Assembly (NCBI RefSeq): GCF_001613145.1 | Contig: NZ_BDBU01000045.1 | Coordinates: 62,001-126,000 of the forward strand | Direction: 5' to 3' | DNA: 64,000 nt | Source of the DNA: Nocardia jejuensis NBRC 103114 | GTDB lineage: Bacteria; Actinomycetota; Actinomycetes; Mycobacteriales; Mycobacteriaceae | Shown here: positions 1-7,221 of the stretch, one piece after another | How positions within the stretch are numbered: the stretch's first letter is position 1 | How the letters are laid out: each line of letters begins with the position of its first letter | The notes under the pieces: model-generated | Told to the model about the DNA's origin: nothing | The model's database searches: none | The model's input: the letters and a program-made list of their open reading frames with translations, nothing else | Program-made: the position numbers and the translations under genes

Positions 1-226
1 GCAGCAGGCCGGCGAACACCAGGATGTAGGAGTCGATGATCCACTGCAGGTCGGCGCTGGTGGCGCCGATATCGGTGGAGATCTGCGGGATCGCCACGGT
101 GAGCACCATATTGTCGATCACCAGCACCAGCGAGCTCAGGCAGAGCACGACCAGAATCAGCCAGCGCTTCGGATCACGCTGCGCCACAGGTGAAGTCACC
201 GCCGCGGCGGTATCGGTCTTTCGCAT
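1..226 (-). CDS. MFS drug-efflux transporter, N-terminal part (runs off the window)
   Basis: The visible 75 residues are a short polar N-terminus (MRKTDTAAAV..., DPKRW) followed by a hydrophobic first helix (LILVVLCLSSLVLVIDNMVL) and the segment AIPQIST ... LQWIIDSY. These are hallmarks of the first two helices of 14-TM DHA2-type (EmrB/QacA) proton-driven efflux pumps. The start is ATG at 224-226, with AAGGGG about 7 nt upstream. It is divergent from a TetR-family gene across a repeat-rich 157-bp region, the usual arrangement of a regulator with the pump it represses. Substrate unknown; the rest of the gene lies outside the window. Confidence 0.8.
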   Translation of the reverse strand, partial: MRKTDTAAAVTSPVAQRDPKRWLILVVLCLSSLVLVIDNMVLTVAIPQISTDIGATSADLQWIIDSYILVFAGLL

Positions 227-251
227 GTCAATCCCCTTCCGAACCCTTCGC

Positions 252-340
252 CGAACACCGTGCGGCGTTGTCGAACACTGTACGGTTGAACGAACACTGT
301 GCGCAACCGGGAACGGTGTACCGACTTTCGAACACCGTTC
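252..340. promoter_or_regulatory. Divergent operator region with CGAACAC repeats and an inverted repeat
   Basis: CGAACAC occurs at 252-258, 272-278, 291-297 and 329-335. GAACGGTGT (311-319) and ACACCGTTC (332-340) form a perfect 9-bp inverted repeat with a 12-nt spacer. A -10-like TATGCT lies at 351-356, upstream of the TetR gene. Position between pump and TetR gene suggests binding sites for the TetR protein; that is inference. Confidence 0.55.
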
Positions 341-383
341 AACCAGGCGTTATGCTCACCCACACACGACGAGAGGACGAGCC

Positions 384-1139
384 ATGGCCGCCCAGGACAA
401 GGAAATCCAGTCCGTATGGACTCGGGCCGAGCGTCGCCGACGCGGACAGCCCGCCCTGAGCCGGGACCACATCGTGGCCGAGGCCATGGCCCTGCTCGAC
501 GCCGAGGGCACCGAGGCGCTGAGCATGCGCAAACTCGGCGCCCGGCTCGGCGCGGGTGCGACCTCGCTCTACACCTACGTCACCAACAAGGAAGAACTAC
601 TGGAGCTGACCACCGACGCGGCCTTCGGCGAGATCTCACCCCCGGTTCCCGTCGCCGACGGCGACTGGCGCCCGGCCGTCCGAGACGTCGCGTACGAGGT
701 GCGGTCGATGATCCTGCGCCATCCGTGGCTGTCGTCCGTACTCGGCGAGATCGGACTGCTCTATCTCGGACCCAGCGTCATGCGCCTCAACGAAGGGTTC
801 GTCACCCTGCTCGAGGAGGCCGGATTCGAGCCCGTCGACGCCGACACCGCCGTGACCATGACCTTCGCCTTCGTGATCGGCCTGGCCATCACCGAGGCCG
901 CTTCCCTGCAGACCATCCGGCGCAGCGGGCTCACCGAAGCCGAGTGGTATCGCAAGTTCTGGCCCGCGGCCGAGGTCGCCACTCGCCCCTACCCGCGAAT
1001 GCACAAGCGCTACCTCGATATCGGACCGCAACTGGCCGAACCCGGCCTCGATATGGAGCGCTTCCGCCGCGACTCCTTCGACACCCAGATGGACCGGCTG
1101 CTCGACGGCCTCGACCCGGCACTGCGCAAGGCGCGCTGA
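384..1139 (+). CDS. TetR/AcrR-family repressor, class with TetR_C-type ligand domain
   Basis: A 251-aa transcriptional regulator. Residues about 20-70 form the TetR DNA-binding domain (LSRDHIVAEAMALLD...LSMRKLGARLGAGATSLYTYVTNKEEL). The remainder is an all-helical ligand-binding/dimerisation domain resembling that of TetR itself. The open frame extends upstream, but ATG 384 is chosen because GAGAGGA sits 6 nt before it and the HTH then begins at a normal distance. It is transcribed away from the efflux pump at 1-226, so it probably represses that pump and itself through the CGAACAC repeats at 252-340. The inducer is unknown. Confidence 0.85.
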   Translation: MAAQDKEIQSVWTRAERRRRGQPALSRDHIVAEAMALLDAEGTEALSMRKLGARLGAGATSLYTYVTNKEELLELTTDAAFGEISPPVPVADGDWRPAVRDVAYEVRSMILRHPWLSSVLGEIGLLYLGPSVMRLNEGFVTLLEEAGFEPVDADTAVTMTFAFVIGLAITEAASLQTIRRSGLTEAEWYRKFWPAAEVATRPYPRMHKRYLDIGPQLAEPGLDMERFRRDSFDTQMDRLLDGLDPALRKAR

Positions 1140-1182
1140 ACGAGGCCGCCGGACAACGATTTCCAGCTCCGGTCCGCGCCGT

Positions 1183-1926
1183 TCAGCGGCCGGTGGGCAG
1201 ATTCGCCCCTCCGGTGGCGTCCAGCACGACACCGGTGATGAAGGTGTTGTGGGCCAGCATGTGGATGGCGCGCGCGATGTCCTCGGCCCGTCCGACCCGG
1301 CCGACCGGAGTTGTCGCGGCGAGCCCGTCGAACAGCGACTCTCGCTGCGCCTCCGGGACCCGATCCCACCACGGGGTGTCGACGACGCCGGGCGAGACGG
1401 CATTGATCCGCAGCGGCGCCAGCTCCACCGCGAGCGGCGGCACCATGGATTCGAGCGCGCCGTTGATCGCCGCCAGTCCGGCGGTGCCCGCGAAGGCCGC
1501 GCGGGCCGACGCCGCGGTCACCAGGGTCACCGACCCGTGCGAATCCAGGTGCGGTAGCGCCGCTTTGAGGATCCGCACGTGCGGCCAGAACTTGCCGTCG
1601 AATCCCGCGGCCAGTTCGTCGAGGCTCAATTCCGCGAACGGGCCGCTGCCCGAGGAACCACTGACCGCGACGACGAGGTGATCGATCACGCCCGCGGTCG
1701 CGAAGAAGGCGTCGATATCGACCTGGTGTCCGGCATCCATGCTGAAAGTGCTTGTCCGGCCGCCGATTCTGGCCGCCGCCGCATCCAGCTTCGCAGGATC
1801 GCGACCGGTGATGACGACCTCGGCGCCCTCGGCAGCGAACAGGGCGGCGGTGGCCTCGCCGATGCCCGAGCTGCCACCGACGACTACGACGCGCGCGGAT
1901 GTGCTGATCGGCTGTGATGTGGTCAT
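1183..1926 (-). CDS. Atypical short-chain dehydrogenase/reductase
   Basis: A 247-aa SDR-fold protein. The cofactor-binding motif GGSSGIG is at residues 17-23, followed by a Rossmann pattern and the later SPGVVDTPW segment typical of classical SDRs. The catalytic YxxxK is absent: the aligned stretch reads GLAAINGALE, placing Leu and Asn where Tyr and Lys belong. A small subfamily of SDR-like proteins carries this AINGAL pattern. Dehydrogenase activity is therefore doubtful, and a non-redox or regulatory role is possible. It is divergent from a TetR gene over 118 bp containing three copies of an octamer, so probably controlled by that regulator. Confidence 0.8.
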   Translation of the reverse strand: MTTSQPISTSARVVVVGGSSGIGEATAALFAAEGAEVVITGRDPAKLDAAAARIGGRTSTFSMDAGHQVDIDAFFATAGVIDHLVVAVSGSSGSGPFAELSLDELAAGFDGKFWPHVRILKAALPHLDSHGSVTLVTAASARAAFAGTAGLAAINGALESMVPPLAVELAPLRINAVSPGVVDTPWWDRVPEAQRESLFDGLAATTPVGRVGRAEDIARAIHMLAHNTFITGVVLDATGGANLPTGR

Positions 1927-1973
1927 TGTCCGAGTGCCTTTCTGTCGATCCGTCTATCCTTACGGAACCGACA

Positions 1974-2011
1974 GTCTCGACAACGCGTTAGTCGAGACTT
2001 TTAGTCTCGAC
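1974..2011. promoter_or_regulatory. Triple GTCTCGAC operator between SDR and TetR genes
   Basis: GTCTCGAC occurs at 1974-1981 and 2004-2011, and its reverse complement GTCGAGAC at 1991-1998. The two direct copies are exactly 30 bp apart, close to three helical turns. Copies 1 and 2 form a palindrome with a 9-nt centre and copies 2 and 3 one with a 5-nt centre. This is a strong candidate binding site for the adjacent TetR protein. Confidence 0.65.
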
Positions 2012-2044
2012 AAAGCGGTGAGCTGGGCCACAGGAGCGTGCGGC

Positions 2045-2686
2045 ATGGAAAAGTCCGGGACACAGGGCAAAGACTCCGGCGCCCAGGGCAACAGCACTGG
2101 CGCACAAGGCAATCCCGAGCGCCCGCACACCGGGCGGCGGCGCAACGAAGCCACCCACCAGGCCATCCTCGACGCCGCGGTGAAACTGCTGGCCAAGTCC
2201 GCCGGAGCACCGATCACCATCGATTCCATCGCGCGGGCGGCCGGGGTCGGGAAGCAGACGGTGTATCGATGGTGGCCGTCCAAGGGAGCGGTGCTGCTGG
2301 ACGCGCTGCTGGACCGGTCCCAGCAGGAGGTGCCGACGCCGGATACCGGCACGCTGCGCGAGGATTTGCGCGCGGTGATCGCGGGAACCTTCCTCGGGGC
2401 ACAGCGCTCGCCGACCGCGCCCGCACTGCGCACACTCGCCCGCGAGGCGGCCCGGGACGAACATCTCGCCGAGCTCATGCGGGAATTCGTCTCCCGGCGG
2501 CGCGCGGCGGTACGCGAAATTCTCGAGCGCGGACGGGATCGGGGCGAGCTGGCGGCCGACGCCGATCCGGATCTGATGGTGGATCAGATATTCGGGGTGT
2601 TCTGGTATCGCTTCCTGCTCGGGCACGCGCCGCTCGATCGGCAGACCGCCGACCGGCTCACCGACTCGATCCTGGGTCGAGGCTGA
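2045..2686 (+). CDS. TetR/AcrR-family regulator
   Basis: A 213-aa regulator. The first 40 residues are a Gly/Gln/Ser-rich tail with three imperfect repeats (GTQGKDSGAQGNSTGAQGN). They precede the HTH at about 40-85 (ATHQAILDAAVKLLAK...IDSIARAAGVGKQTVYRWWPSKGAVLLDAL). The KQTVYRWWPSK recognition-helix region is typical of TetR proteins with the TetR_C_33-type effector domain. ATG 2045 has AGGAG 7 nt upstream; the longer open frame lacks a comparable site. It is divergent from the SDR gene and probably controls it and itself through the octamer operator at 1974-2011. Confidence 0.85.
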   Translation: MEKSGTQGKDSGAQGNSTGAQGNPERPHTGRRRNEATHQAILDAAVKLLAKSAGAPITIDSIARAAGVGKQTVYRWWPSKGAVLLDALLDRSQQEVPTPDTGTLREDLRAVIAGTFLGAQRSPTAPALRTLAREAARDEHLAELMREFVSRRRAAVREILERGRDRGELAADADPDLMVDQIFGVFWYRFLLGHAPLDRQTADRLTDSILGRG

Positions 2687-2718
2687 CCGGATTCACTCGA
2701 CCCCAACGGGTTTCGGCC

Positions 2719-3699
2719 TCACGCGCCCCGGGGTCGTGGATTCGGCTCGGCGTAGACCGTGACGTGCCGGACGGTTCCGGACAGGTCGGGCAGCTCCCGC
2801 GGCGGGGTCCAGGTCGTGAAACCGTCGTAACTGTCGCTGTAGTAGTACTTCTCGTCCTCGTAGGCGTCGAAGAAGATGCGGCGGCCGCCGTCGGGAAGCA
2901 GGGTGAGGGACTGACCCTCGCGCGGAGTGCCCCAACCGGCCCAATCATCCTTGGCCACAAAGGAGTACGGCCCGGCCGGCGCGTCTCCCACCGCCAGTTC
3001 GACGAGCTTGGTGGTCTCGTTCTTGGTGAACGCGTAGTAGCGATTGCCGACCGGGACCACGGTGGTATCGATGTAGCCGTAGGACTGGTCGTCGCCGGGT
3101 TCCGGGGTGAGGCCGAGCATCGGGGTCGGATCCGACCAGGACCGCAGAAACCGATCCGCCGCGGTCATGATGTGCGGCGTGAAGCGGTAGCCGTTCGACA
3201 GCGAGACCATCACATTGACGCTGCCGTCGGACGCGATCAGCCACTCCGGGGCCCAGGTCGAGGTGATCGCGGGAAGCCCGACCTCGTAGTCGTACATGTG
3301 GGACCAGTTGATCCGGTCCGTGCTGTGGGCGAAACCGATGGTGCGGCCCTCCCACCCGGTCGTATAGGTGAGGTAGTAGCCGCCGTCGGTATGTCGGAAC
3401 ATGCAGGGATCGCGCATCAGACCGGTCGGCGGATGATAGGCGCGTTCCTTCAGCACCTCGAAGTGCAGCGCGTCGGAGGACTCGTAGACGTAGAGATCCG
3501 CCTCGCTGTCATTGGTGAAGGCGGTCATCGTGTACCGAACCGGCGGCGTCGCGGACCTGGTGGCCGGAGCGGGCTGGGCGCCCGGCACGGGCGGCGCGGG
3601 CGAGGTGGGCGGAACGGCCGACACACCGGGCGCACGCAGTGCGAGCACCGGCAGTCCCGCCGCCAACGAGGCCAGCAGCATCCGTCGATTCAGCGTCAT
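2719..3699 (-). CDS. Secreted GH43-like five-bladed beta-propeller protein
   Basis: A 326-aa exported protein. It starts with MTLNRRMLLASLAAGLPVLA, a twin-arginine-like signal, then a Pro/Ala linker to about residue 50. The mature part shows repeated beta-propeller signatures (DLYVYESSDALHFEVL, RDPCMFRHTDGGYYLTYTTG, FAHSTDRINW, YYAFTKN, IFFDAYEDEKYYYSDSYDGFTTW). These are characteristic of glycoside hydrolase family 43/62/32-like folds acting on arabinans or related glycans. ATG 3699 is preceded by GGGAGG at 9-nt spacing. The exact substrate and completeness of the catalytic Asp/Glu triad cannot be settled by eye. It is convergent with the TetR gene, 32 bp away. Confidence 0.7.
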   Translation of the reverse strand: MTLNRRMLLASLAAGLPVLALRAPGVSAVPPTSPAPPVPGAQPAPATRSATPPVRYTMTAFTNDSEADLYVYESSDALHFEVLKERAYHPPTGLMRDPCMFRHTDGGYYLTYTTGWEGRTIGFAHSTDRINWSHMYDYEVGLPAITSTWAPEWLIASDGSVNVMVSLSNGYRFTPHIMTAADRFLRSWSDPTPMLGLTPEPGDDQSYGYIDTTVVPVGNRYYAFTKNETTKLVELAVGDAPAGPYSFVAKDDWAGWGTPREGQSLTLLPDGGRRIFFDAYEDEKYYYSDSYDGFTTWTPPRELPDLSGTVRHVTVYAEPNPRPRGA

Positions 3700-3922
3700 T
3701 TTCGCCACCTCCCGCGTCGACGGCATCCCTGATCGCTCATCATGACCGCCGGACATACGGCGAGTCGCGCGCGACACTCCGTGGCGCGGGCAACGATTCG
3801 GGCGCGCGGAGGACCTGTCGATTCGGCACCTCGCCTGCGACAACGTCCGGACCCCGGGCATATCGAGCCCACTGCGACGCCGGGCCGGAACTCACACGGC
3901 CCGGCACACCCGCTCCACACAG

Positions 3923-3963
3923 CGCGACAGCCCGCCCCGCTGGTCGCGGAACGGGCTGTCGCG
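3923..3963 (-). terminator. Hairpin terminator downstream of katA
   Basis: CGCGACAGCCCG (3923-3934) and CGGGCTGTCGCG (3952-3963) are perfect 12-bp inverted arms with a 17-nt loop, 24 bp past the katA stop. No long T-tract follows, as is common in actinobacteria. Confidence 0.75.
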
Positions 3964-3986
3964 GTGGCGTCGAGCGGGATGCTGCC

Positions 3987-5447
3987 CTAGCCGTTCAGAC
4001 CCGCGCGTACGCCTTCCTCGATGCGCTTACCGAGTTCGGAATCGACGTTCTTCCAGTATTCGAAGACACGGCTCAGCACCGGCTCCCGCACACCGCCGAG
4101 CACATGGCCGACGACGTTGCCCACCAGGCGATCCCGGGCCGCGTCGTCGAGCACCTCGCGCACGAGCGTGCCCGCCTGGGTGAAGTCGCCGTCCTGTGCG
4201 TGCTGGATGTATCCGGCATGCACCATGGTCGGCTCGAAATCCCAGATGCCGCCGTCGGGCGCCCGGTCCGGATCCGCGTGCGGGCCGCCGAACGAATTCG
4301 GCGCGTACACGGGCACATTCGCGTCGTTGTAGTCGTAGCGCATCGCTCCCTCCTTGGAATAGGAGTTCACCTCCGCGGCCTTGGCGCGGTTGGGCGGCAG
4401 CTGCGCGTAGTTGGTGCCGATGCGGTAGCGGTGCGAGTCCGCGTAGGCGAAGACGCGGCCGAGCAGCATCTTGTCCGGCGAGAAGCCGATGCCCGGAACC
4501 ACATTCGAGGGCTCGAAGGCGGCCTGCTCGATCTCGACGAAGAAGTTGCCCGGGTTCCGGTTCAGCGTCCACTTGCCGACCTCGATGAGCGGGTAGTCCT
4601 GCTGGGACCACACCTTCGTCAGATCGAACGGGTTGAAGCGGTAGCCCTCGGCCTCCGCGACGGGCATGACCTGGACCTTCACCGTCCAGCTCGGGAAGTT
4701 CCCGGCCTCGATCGCCTCGTACAGATCACGGCGGTGCACGTCACCGTCGGATCCGGCCAGCTCGTCGGCCTCGGCCTGGGTCAGGAACTCGATGCCCTGA
4801 TCGGTCTTGAAGTGGTACTTCACCCAGAAGCGTTCGCCCGCGGCGTTGATCCACTGGTAGGTGTGCGAACCGAAGCCGTCCATGTGGCGGTAGGTCTTGG
4901 GGATACCGCGATCACCCATCAGCCAGGTCACCTGGTGCGCGGTCTCCGGACGCAGTGACCAGAAGTCCCACTGCATGTTGTGATCGCGAAGTCCGTTGCC
5001 CGGCAGGCGTTTCTGCGATCGGATGAAGTCCGGGAACTTGATCGGATCCTTGATGAAGAAGACCGGGGTGTTGTTGCCGACGAGGTCGTAGTTGCCCTCG
5101 GGCGTATAGAACTTGATCGCGAAACCACGCGGATCGCGCCAGGTGTCGGGACTGCCCTGTTCACCGGCGACGGTGGAGAAACGCACCAGCGATTCGGTGC
5201 GCGCGCCCGGCTGGAACAGCGCGGCCTTGGTGAAGCGGCTGACGTCGCCGGTCACCACCAGCTCGCCGAACGCGCCCGAACCCTTGGCGTGCACGATGCG
5301 CTCGGGCACCCGCTCCCGGTTGAACTGGGCGAGCTTCTCGATCAGGTAGTGGTCGTGCAGCAGGATCGGGCCCTGGGTACCCGCGGTGAGCGACTCGTCG
5401 TCACTCACGACCGGAGTACCGGTATTGGTGGTTGTCGGCTTGGTCAT
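3987..5447 (-). CDS. katA: Monofunctional haem catalase KatA
   Basis: A 486-aa small-subunit catalase that dismutates hydrogen peroxide in the cytoplasm. Family residues are all visible: distal His53 in RIVHAKGSGAFG, catalytic Asn125 in DLVGNNTPVFFIKD, and proximal haem ligand Tyr335 with Arg331 in RVFAYADSHRYRIG. Length matches clade 3 catalases. AAGGAGG stands about 7 nt before ATG 5447. It lies 78 bp downstream of a FurA-type regulator on the same strand, so the two are probably co-transcribed and derepressed by peroxide. This resembles furA-katG of mycobacteria, but with a monofunctional catalase as the output enzyme. A strong hairpin follows at 3923-3963. Confidence 0.97.
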   Translation of the reverse strand: MTKPTTTNTGTPVVSDDESLTAGTQGPILLHDHYLIEKLAQFNRERVPERIVHAKGSGAFGELVVTGDVSRFTKAALFQPGARTESLVRFSTVAGEQGSPDTWRDPRGFAIKFYTPEGNYDLVGNNTPVFFIKDPIKFPDFIRSQKRLPGNGLRDHNMQWDFWSLRPETAHQVTWLMGDRGIPKTYRHMDGFGSHTYQWINAAGERFWVKYHFKTDQGIEFLTQAEADELAGSDGDVHRRDLYEAIEAGNFPSWTVKVQVMPVAEAEGYRFNPFDLTKVWSQQDYPLIEVGKWTLNRNPGNFFVEIEQAAFEPSNVVPGIGFSPDKMLLGRVFAYADSHRYRIGTNYAQLPPNRAKAAEVNSYSKEGAMRYDYNDANVPVYAPNSFGGPHADPDRAPDGGIWDFEPTMVHAGYIQHAQDGDFTQAGTLVREVLDDAARDRLVGNVVGHVLGGVREPVLSRVFEYWKNVDSELGKRIEEGVRAGLNG

Positions 5448-5517
5448 GCGAAGCCTCCTTATGGGAGTCAGCGATGTCCCGCGGATCTGCGCCCGGGCTG
5501 GGGCGAATCCGCGCGAC

Positions 5518-5559
5518 TTGTTCGGTCACACACTCGGTGCGCGTTGTTCGGTCACACAC
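5518..5559. repeat. 16-bp direct repeat at the 3' end of furA
   Basis: TTGTTCGGTCACACAC occurs at 5518-5533 and 5544-5559, period 26 bp. The first-listed copy spans the furA stop codon and the other encodes the last residues before it. It looks like a micro-duplication whose length is not a multiple of three, so it reset the reading frame at the furA terminus. Confidence 0.7.
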
Positions 5560-5966
5560 CCGGGGCACAGGCCCCAGAACACGACTTCGGCTTCGTCGAC
5601 CACGAAGCCCTGGGCATCGCCCGGTTCCAGACAGGGTGCGGCGCCCACGACACAGTCGACGTCGACGACGGTGCCGCAGTTCCTGCACACCAGATGGTGG
5701 TGGTTGTCGCCGGTGCGGGCCTCGTACAGGGCCGATTTACCGGCCGGTTCGATCCGCCGCAGCAGTCCGGCCCCGACACAGGCGCGCAGTACGTCGTACA
5801 CCGCCTGGGTCGATACCGTTCCGAGCGTCTCCCGCACCTTCACAGCCAGTCGATCGGCATCCGAATGCGGGGCGGCGGCCACCGCGTCCAGGACCGCGAC
5901 CCGCGGGGCTGTGACCCGCAGGCCGACGGCCCGCAATCGCTCCCGAGCGTCGTATCCGGTGTGCAT
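5526..5966 (-). CDS. furA: Peroxide-responsive Fur-family repressor FurA
   Basis: A 146-aa Fur-family repressor. The N-terminal winged helix spans about residues 10-80 (LRAVGLRVTAPRVAVLDAV...VSTQAVYDVLRACVGAGLLRRI). The metal-binding C-terminal part contains NHHHLVCRNCGTVVDVDC and the terminal CPGC pair, closely following mycobacterial FurA. ATG 5966 is chosen. The longer TTG-initiated frame would place the promoter inside the gene, and TTGACT-N17-CAGGCT ends 7 nt before this ATG, indicating a leaderless message. It probably represses its own promoter and the downstream katA. The C-terminal residues beyond CPGC were altered by the 26-bp duplication. Confidence 0.93.
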   Translation of the reverse strand: MHTGYDARERLRAVGLRVTAPRVAVLDAVAAAPHSDADRLAVKVRETLGTVSTQAVYDVLRACVGAGLLRRIEPAGKSALYEARTGDNHHHLVCRNCGTVVDVDCVVGAAPCLEPGDAQGFVVDEAEVVFWGLCPGCVTEQRAPSV

Positions 5967-5973
5967 GACATCG

Positions 5974-6009
5974 AGCCTGCCTCCTTTTCTGGAATTAGTC
6001 AAGAAAAGG
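5974..6009 (-). promoter_or_regulatory. furA promoter with AT-rich inverted-repeat FurA box
   Basis: On the minus strand, -35 TTGACT (5997-6002) and -10 CAGGCT (5974-5979) are 17 bp apart, and ATG follows 7 nt after the -10. CCTTTTCT and AGAAAAGG (5983-5990, 6002-6009) form a perfect 8-bp inverted repeat around the -35. The AT-rich sequence closely resembles the mycobacterial furA operator. Confidence 0.75.
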
Positions 6010-6076
6010 AACCCGCTCGGAGTGGCGCCCGAGTCTCGGCGACGTGCCGCTCGACCGGGCTTGGCCTGCGGATCGG

Positions 6077-7189
6077 CTAGGGGGCGTACCGCAGGATCGC
6101 CGCGGCCTTGCCCTTGTCGGGCACATCGTCGGAGCGCACGGCCAGCACGCGGCCACCGGTGAGGATCACGCGCCGGGCGATCTCGTCCAGCACATCCGCG
6201 CCCTCGACCGCGGTGGCCGGGGAATCGAAGGTGACGGCCCCGTCCTGCGGCGCGAGCGTGCCCGGAACGCTGGAATCGATGTCCACCAGCAGAGTGTCGA
6301 CCATGCCGAAGGTGGCGGCGCGGGCGATGTCCGACAGGTCGACCAGTCCGCGCCCCTGCGATCGACGATCTTCGAAAAGCGTTGCCAGAGTTGCCAGCTC
6401 GTCGGCATAGTGGCGATCGAGCACCTCACGGGACCGGGCGGACAGCTCGTCGTCGGAGGTGTGCTCCGGATTGCCGGGGATGCTCTCGGCCAGCAGCGCG
6501 TGGTAGCTGTTCTCGGCGCGGAACAGCGAATCGATGGGCTCGGTCGCGGCCAGGATCAGCGGAACATCACGCCCGGACAGCACATCTCGCAATTGCTGAT
6601 CGACAGCGCGGGCGAACTGCCGCACCCGCAGCTTGCGCCCCTCGGTGCCCTGGATGCGCCCCTTGGGCGCACGCCCGCTGAGCGAGGCCTTGCGTGCGTA
6701 ATCCGAAGCGCTGCTGGGCAATCCGGATACCCGGACCTCTTCGGCGGGAGCGTCGCCGGTGATCTCGACCAGCCGTACCGCGCCCTCGGACAGCGCGAGC
6801 ACGAACGCGGTCTGCGGGAAGGTGATCGCCCGCAGCAGCGAGGTCAGCAGGAACCGATCGTTCACCGACACCGCCGCCTCCAGTCGATTGGGCACCCGGT
6901 AGGTGCGCAATCGGGTCGGCGTCGCGAGCACCACCAGGGACCGGGACTGGAAGCGCCAGAAGTCCTCGTCGTCGATCAGGTCGTCGAACTCCTGCCGCAG
7001 TTCGGATTTCGCGGCCGGATCGGTGACCCGCTCCAGCGCCTCACGCACCTGATTGCCGAACCGGATCCGGTGCGCGTCCGGGTCGGCCACGTCCGCCTCG
7101 GTGGGCGTGTAGATCGACACGGACCACGGATCGGTGGCCGCGGCCAACGTCTCGATCTCGCGGCGGGTCGGAATGTCTGTGTGCAGCAT
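6077..7189 (-). CDS. baeRF-like (archaeo-eukaryotic release-factor-fold) protein
   Basis: A 370-aa protein without membrane segments. Its organisation resembles bacterial homologues of eukaryotic eRF1/Pelota (baeRF group, probably family 11). There is an N-terminal alpha/beta region (SVSIYTPTE...RFGNQVREAL), a central part with VLALSEGAVRLVEI, and a C-terminal L7Ae-like half ending in GGRVLAVRSDDVP...AAILRYAP. Such proteins are predicted to act at ribosomes. AGGAGG lies 7 nt before ATG 7189. It is 32 bp downstream of the nitroreductase and very probably co-transcribed with it. In mycobacteria, relatives of both genes belong to the hypoxia (DosR) response. The family assignment is by pattern memory and needs a profile search. 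Confidence 0.6.
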   Translation of the reverse strand: MLHTDIPTRREIETLAAATDPWSVSIYTPTEADVADPDAHRIRFGNQVREALERVTDPAAKSELRQEFDDLIDDEDFWRFQSRSLVVLATPTRLRTYRVPNRLEAAVSVNDRFLLTSLLRAITFPQTAFVLALSEGAVRLVEITGDAPAEEVRVSGLPSSASDYARKASLSGRAPKGRIQGTEGRKLRVRQFARAVDQQLRDVLSGRDVPLILAATEPIDSLFRAENSYHALLAESIPGNPEHTSDDELSARSREVLDRHYADELATLATLFEDRRSQGRGLVDLSDIARAATFGMVDTLLVDIDSSVPGTLAPQDGAVTFDSPATAVEGADVLDEIARRVILTGGRVLAVRSDDVPDKGKAAAILRYAP

Positions 7190-7221
7190 CGGTTTTCCTC
7201 CTGATGTCGGAATCTCGCTGA

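Noticed and set aside
36..383. 116-codon N-terminal extension of the first TetR gene
   Set aside because: It reads through the divergent pump start and operator; ATG 384 has a good Shine-Dalgarno and gives normal TetR length.
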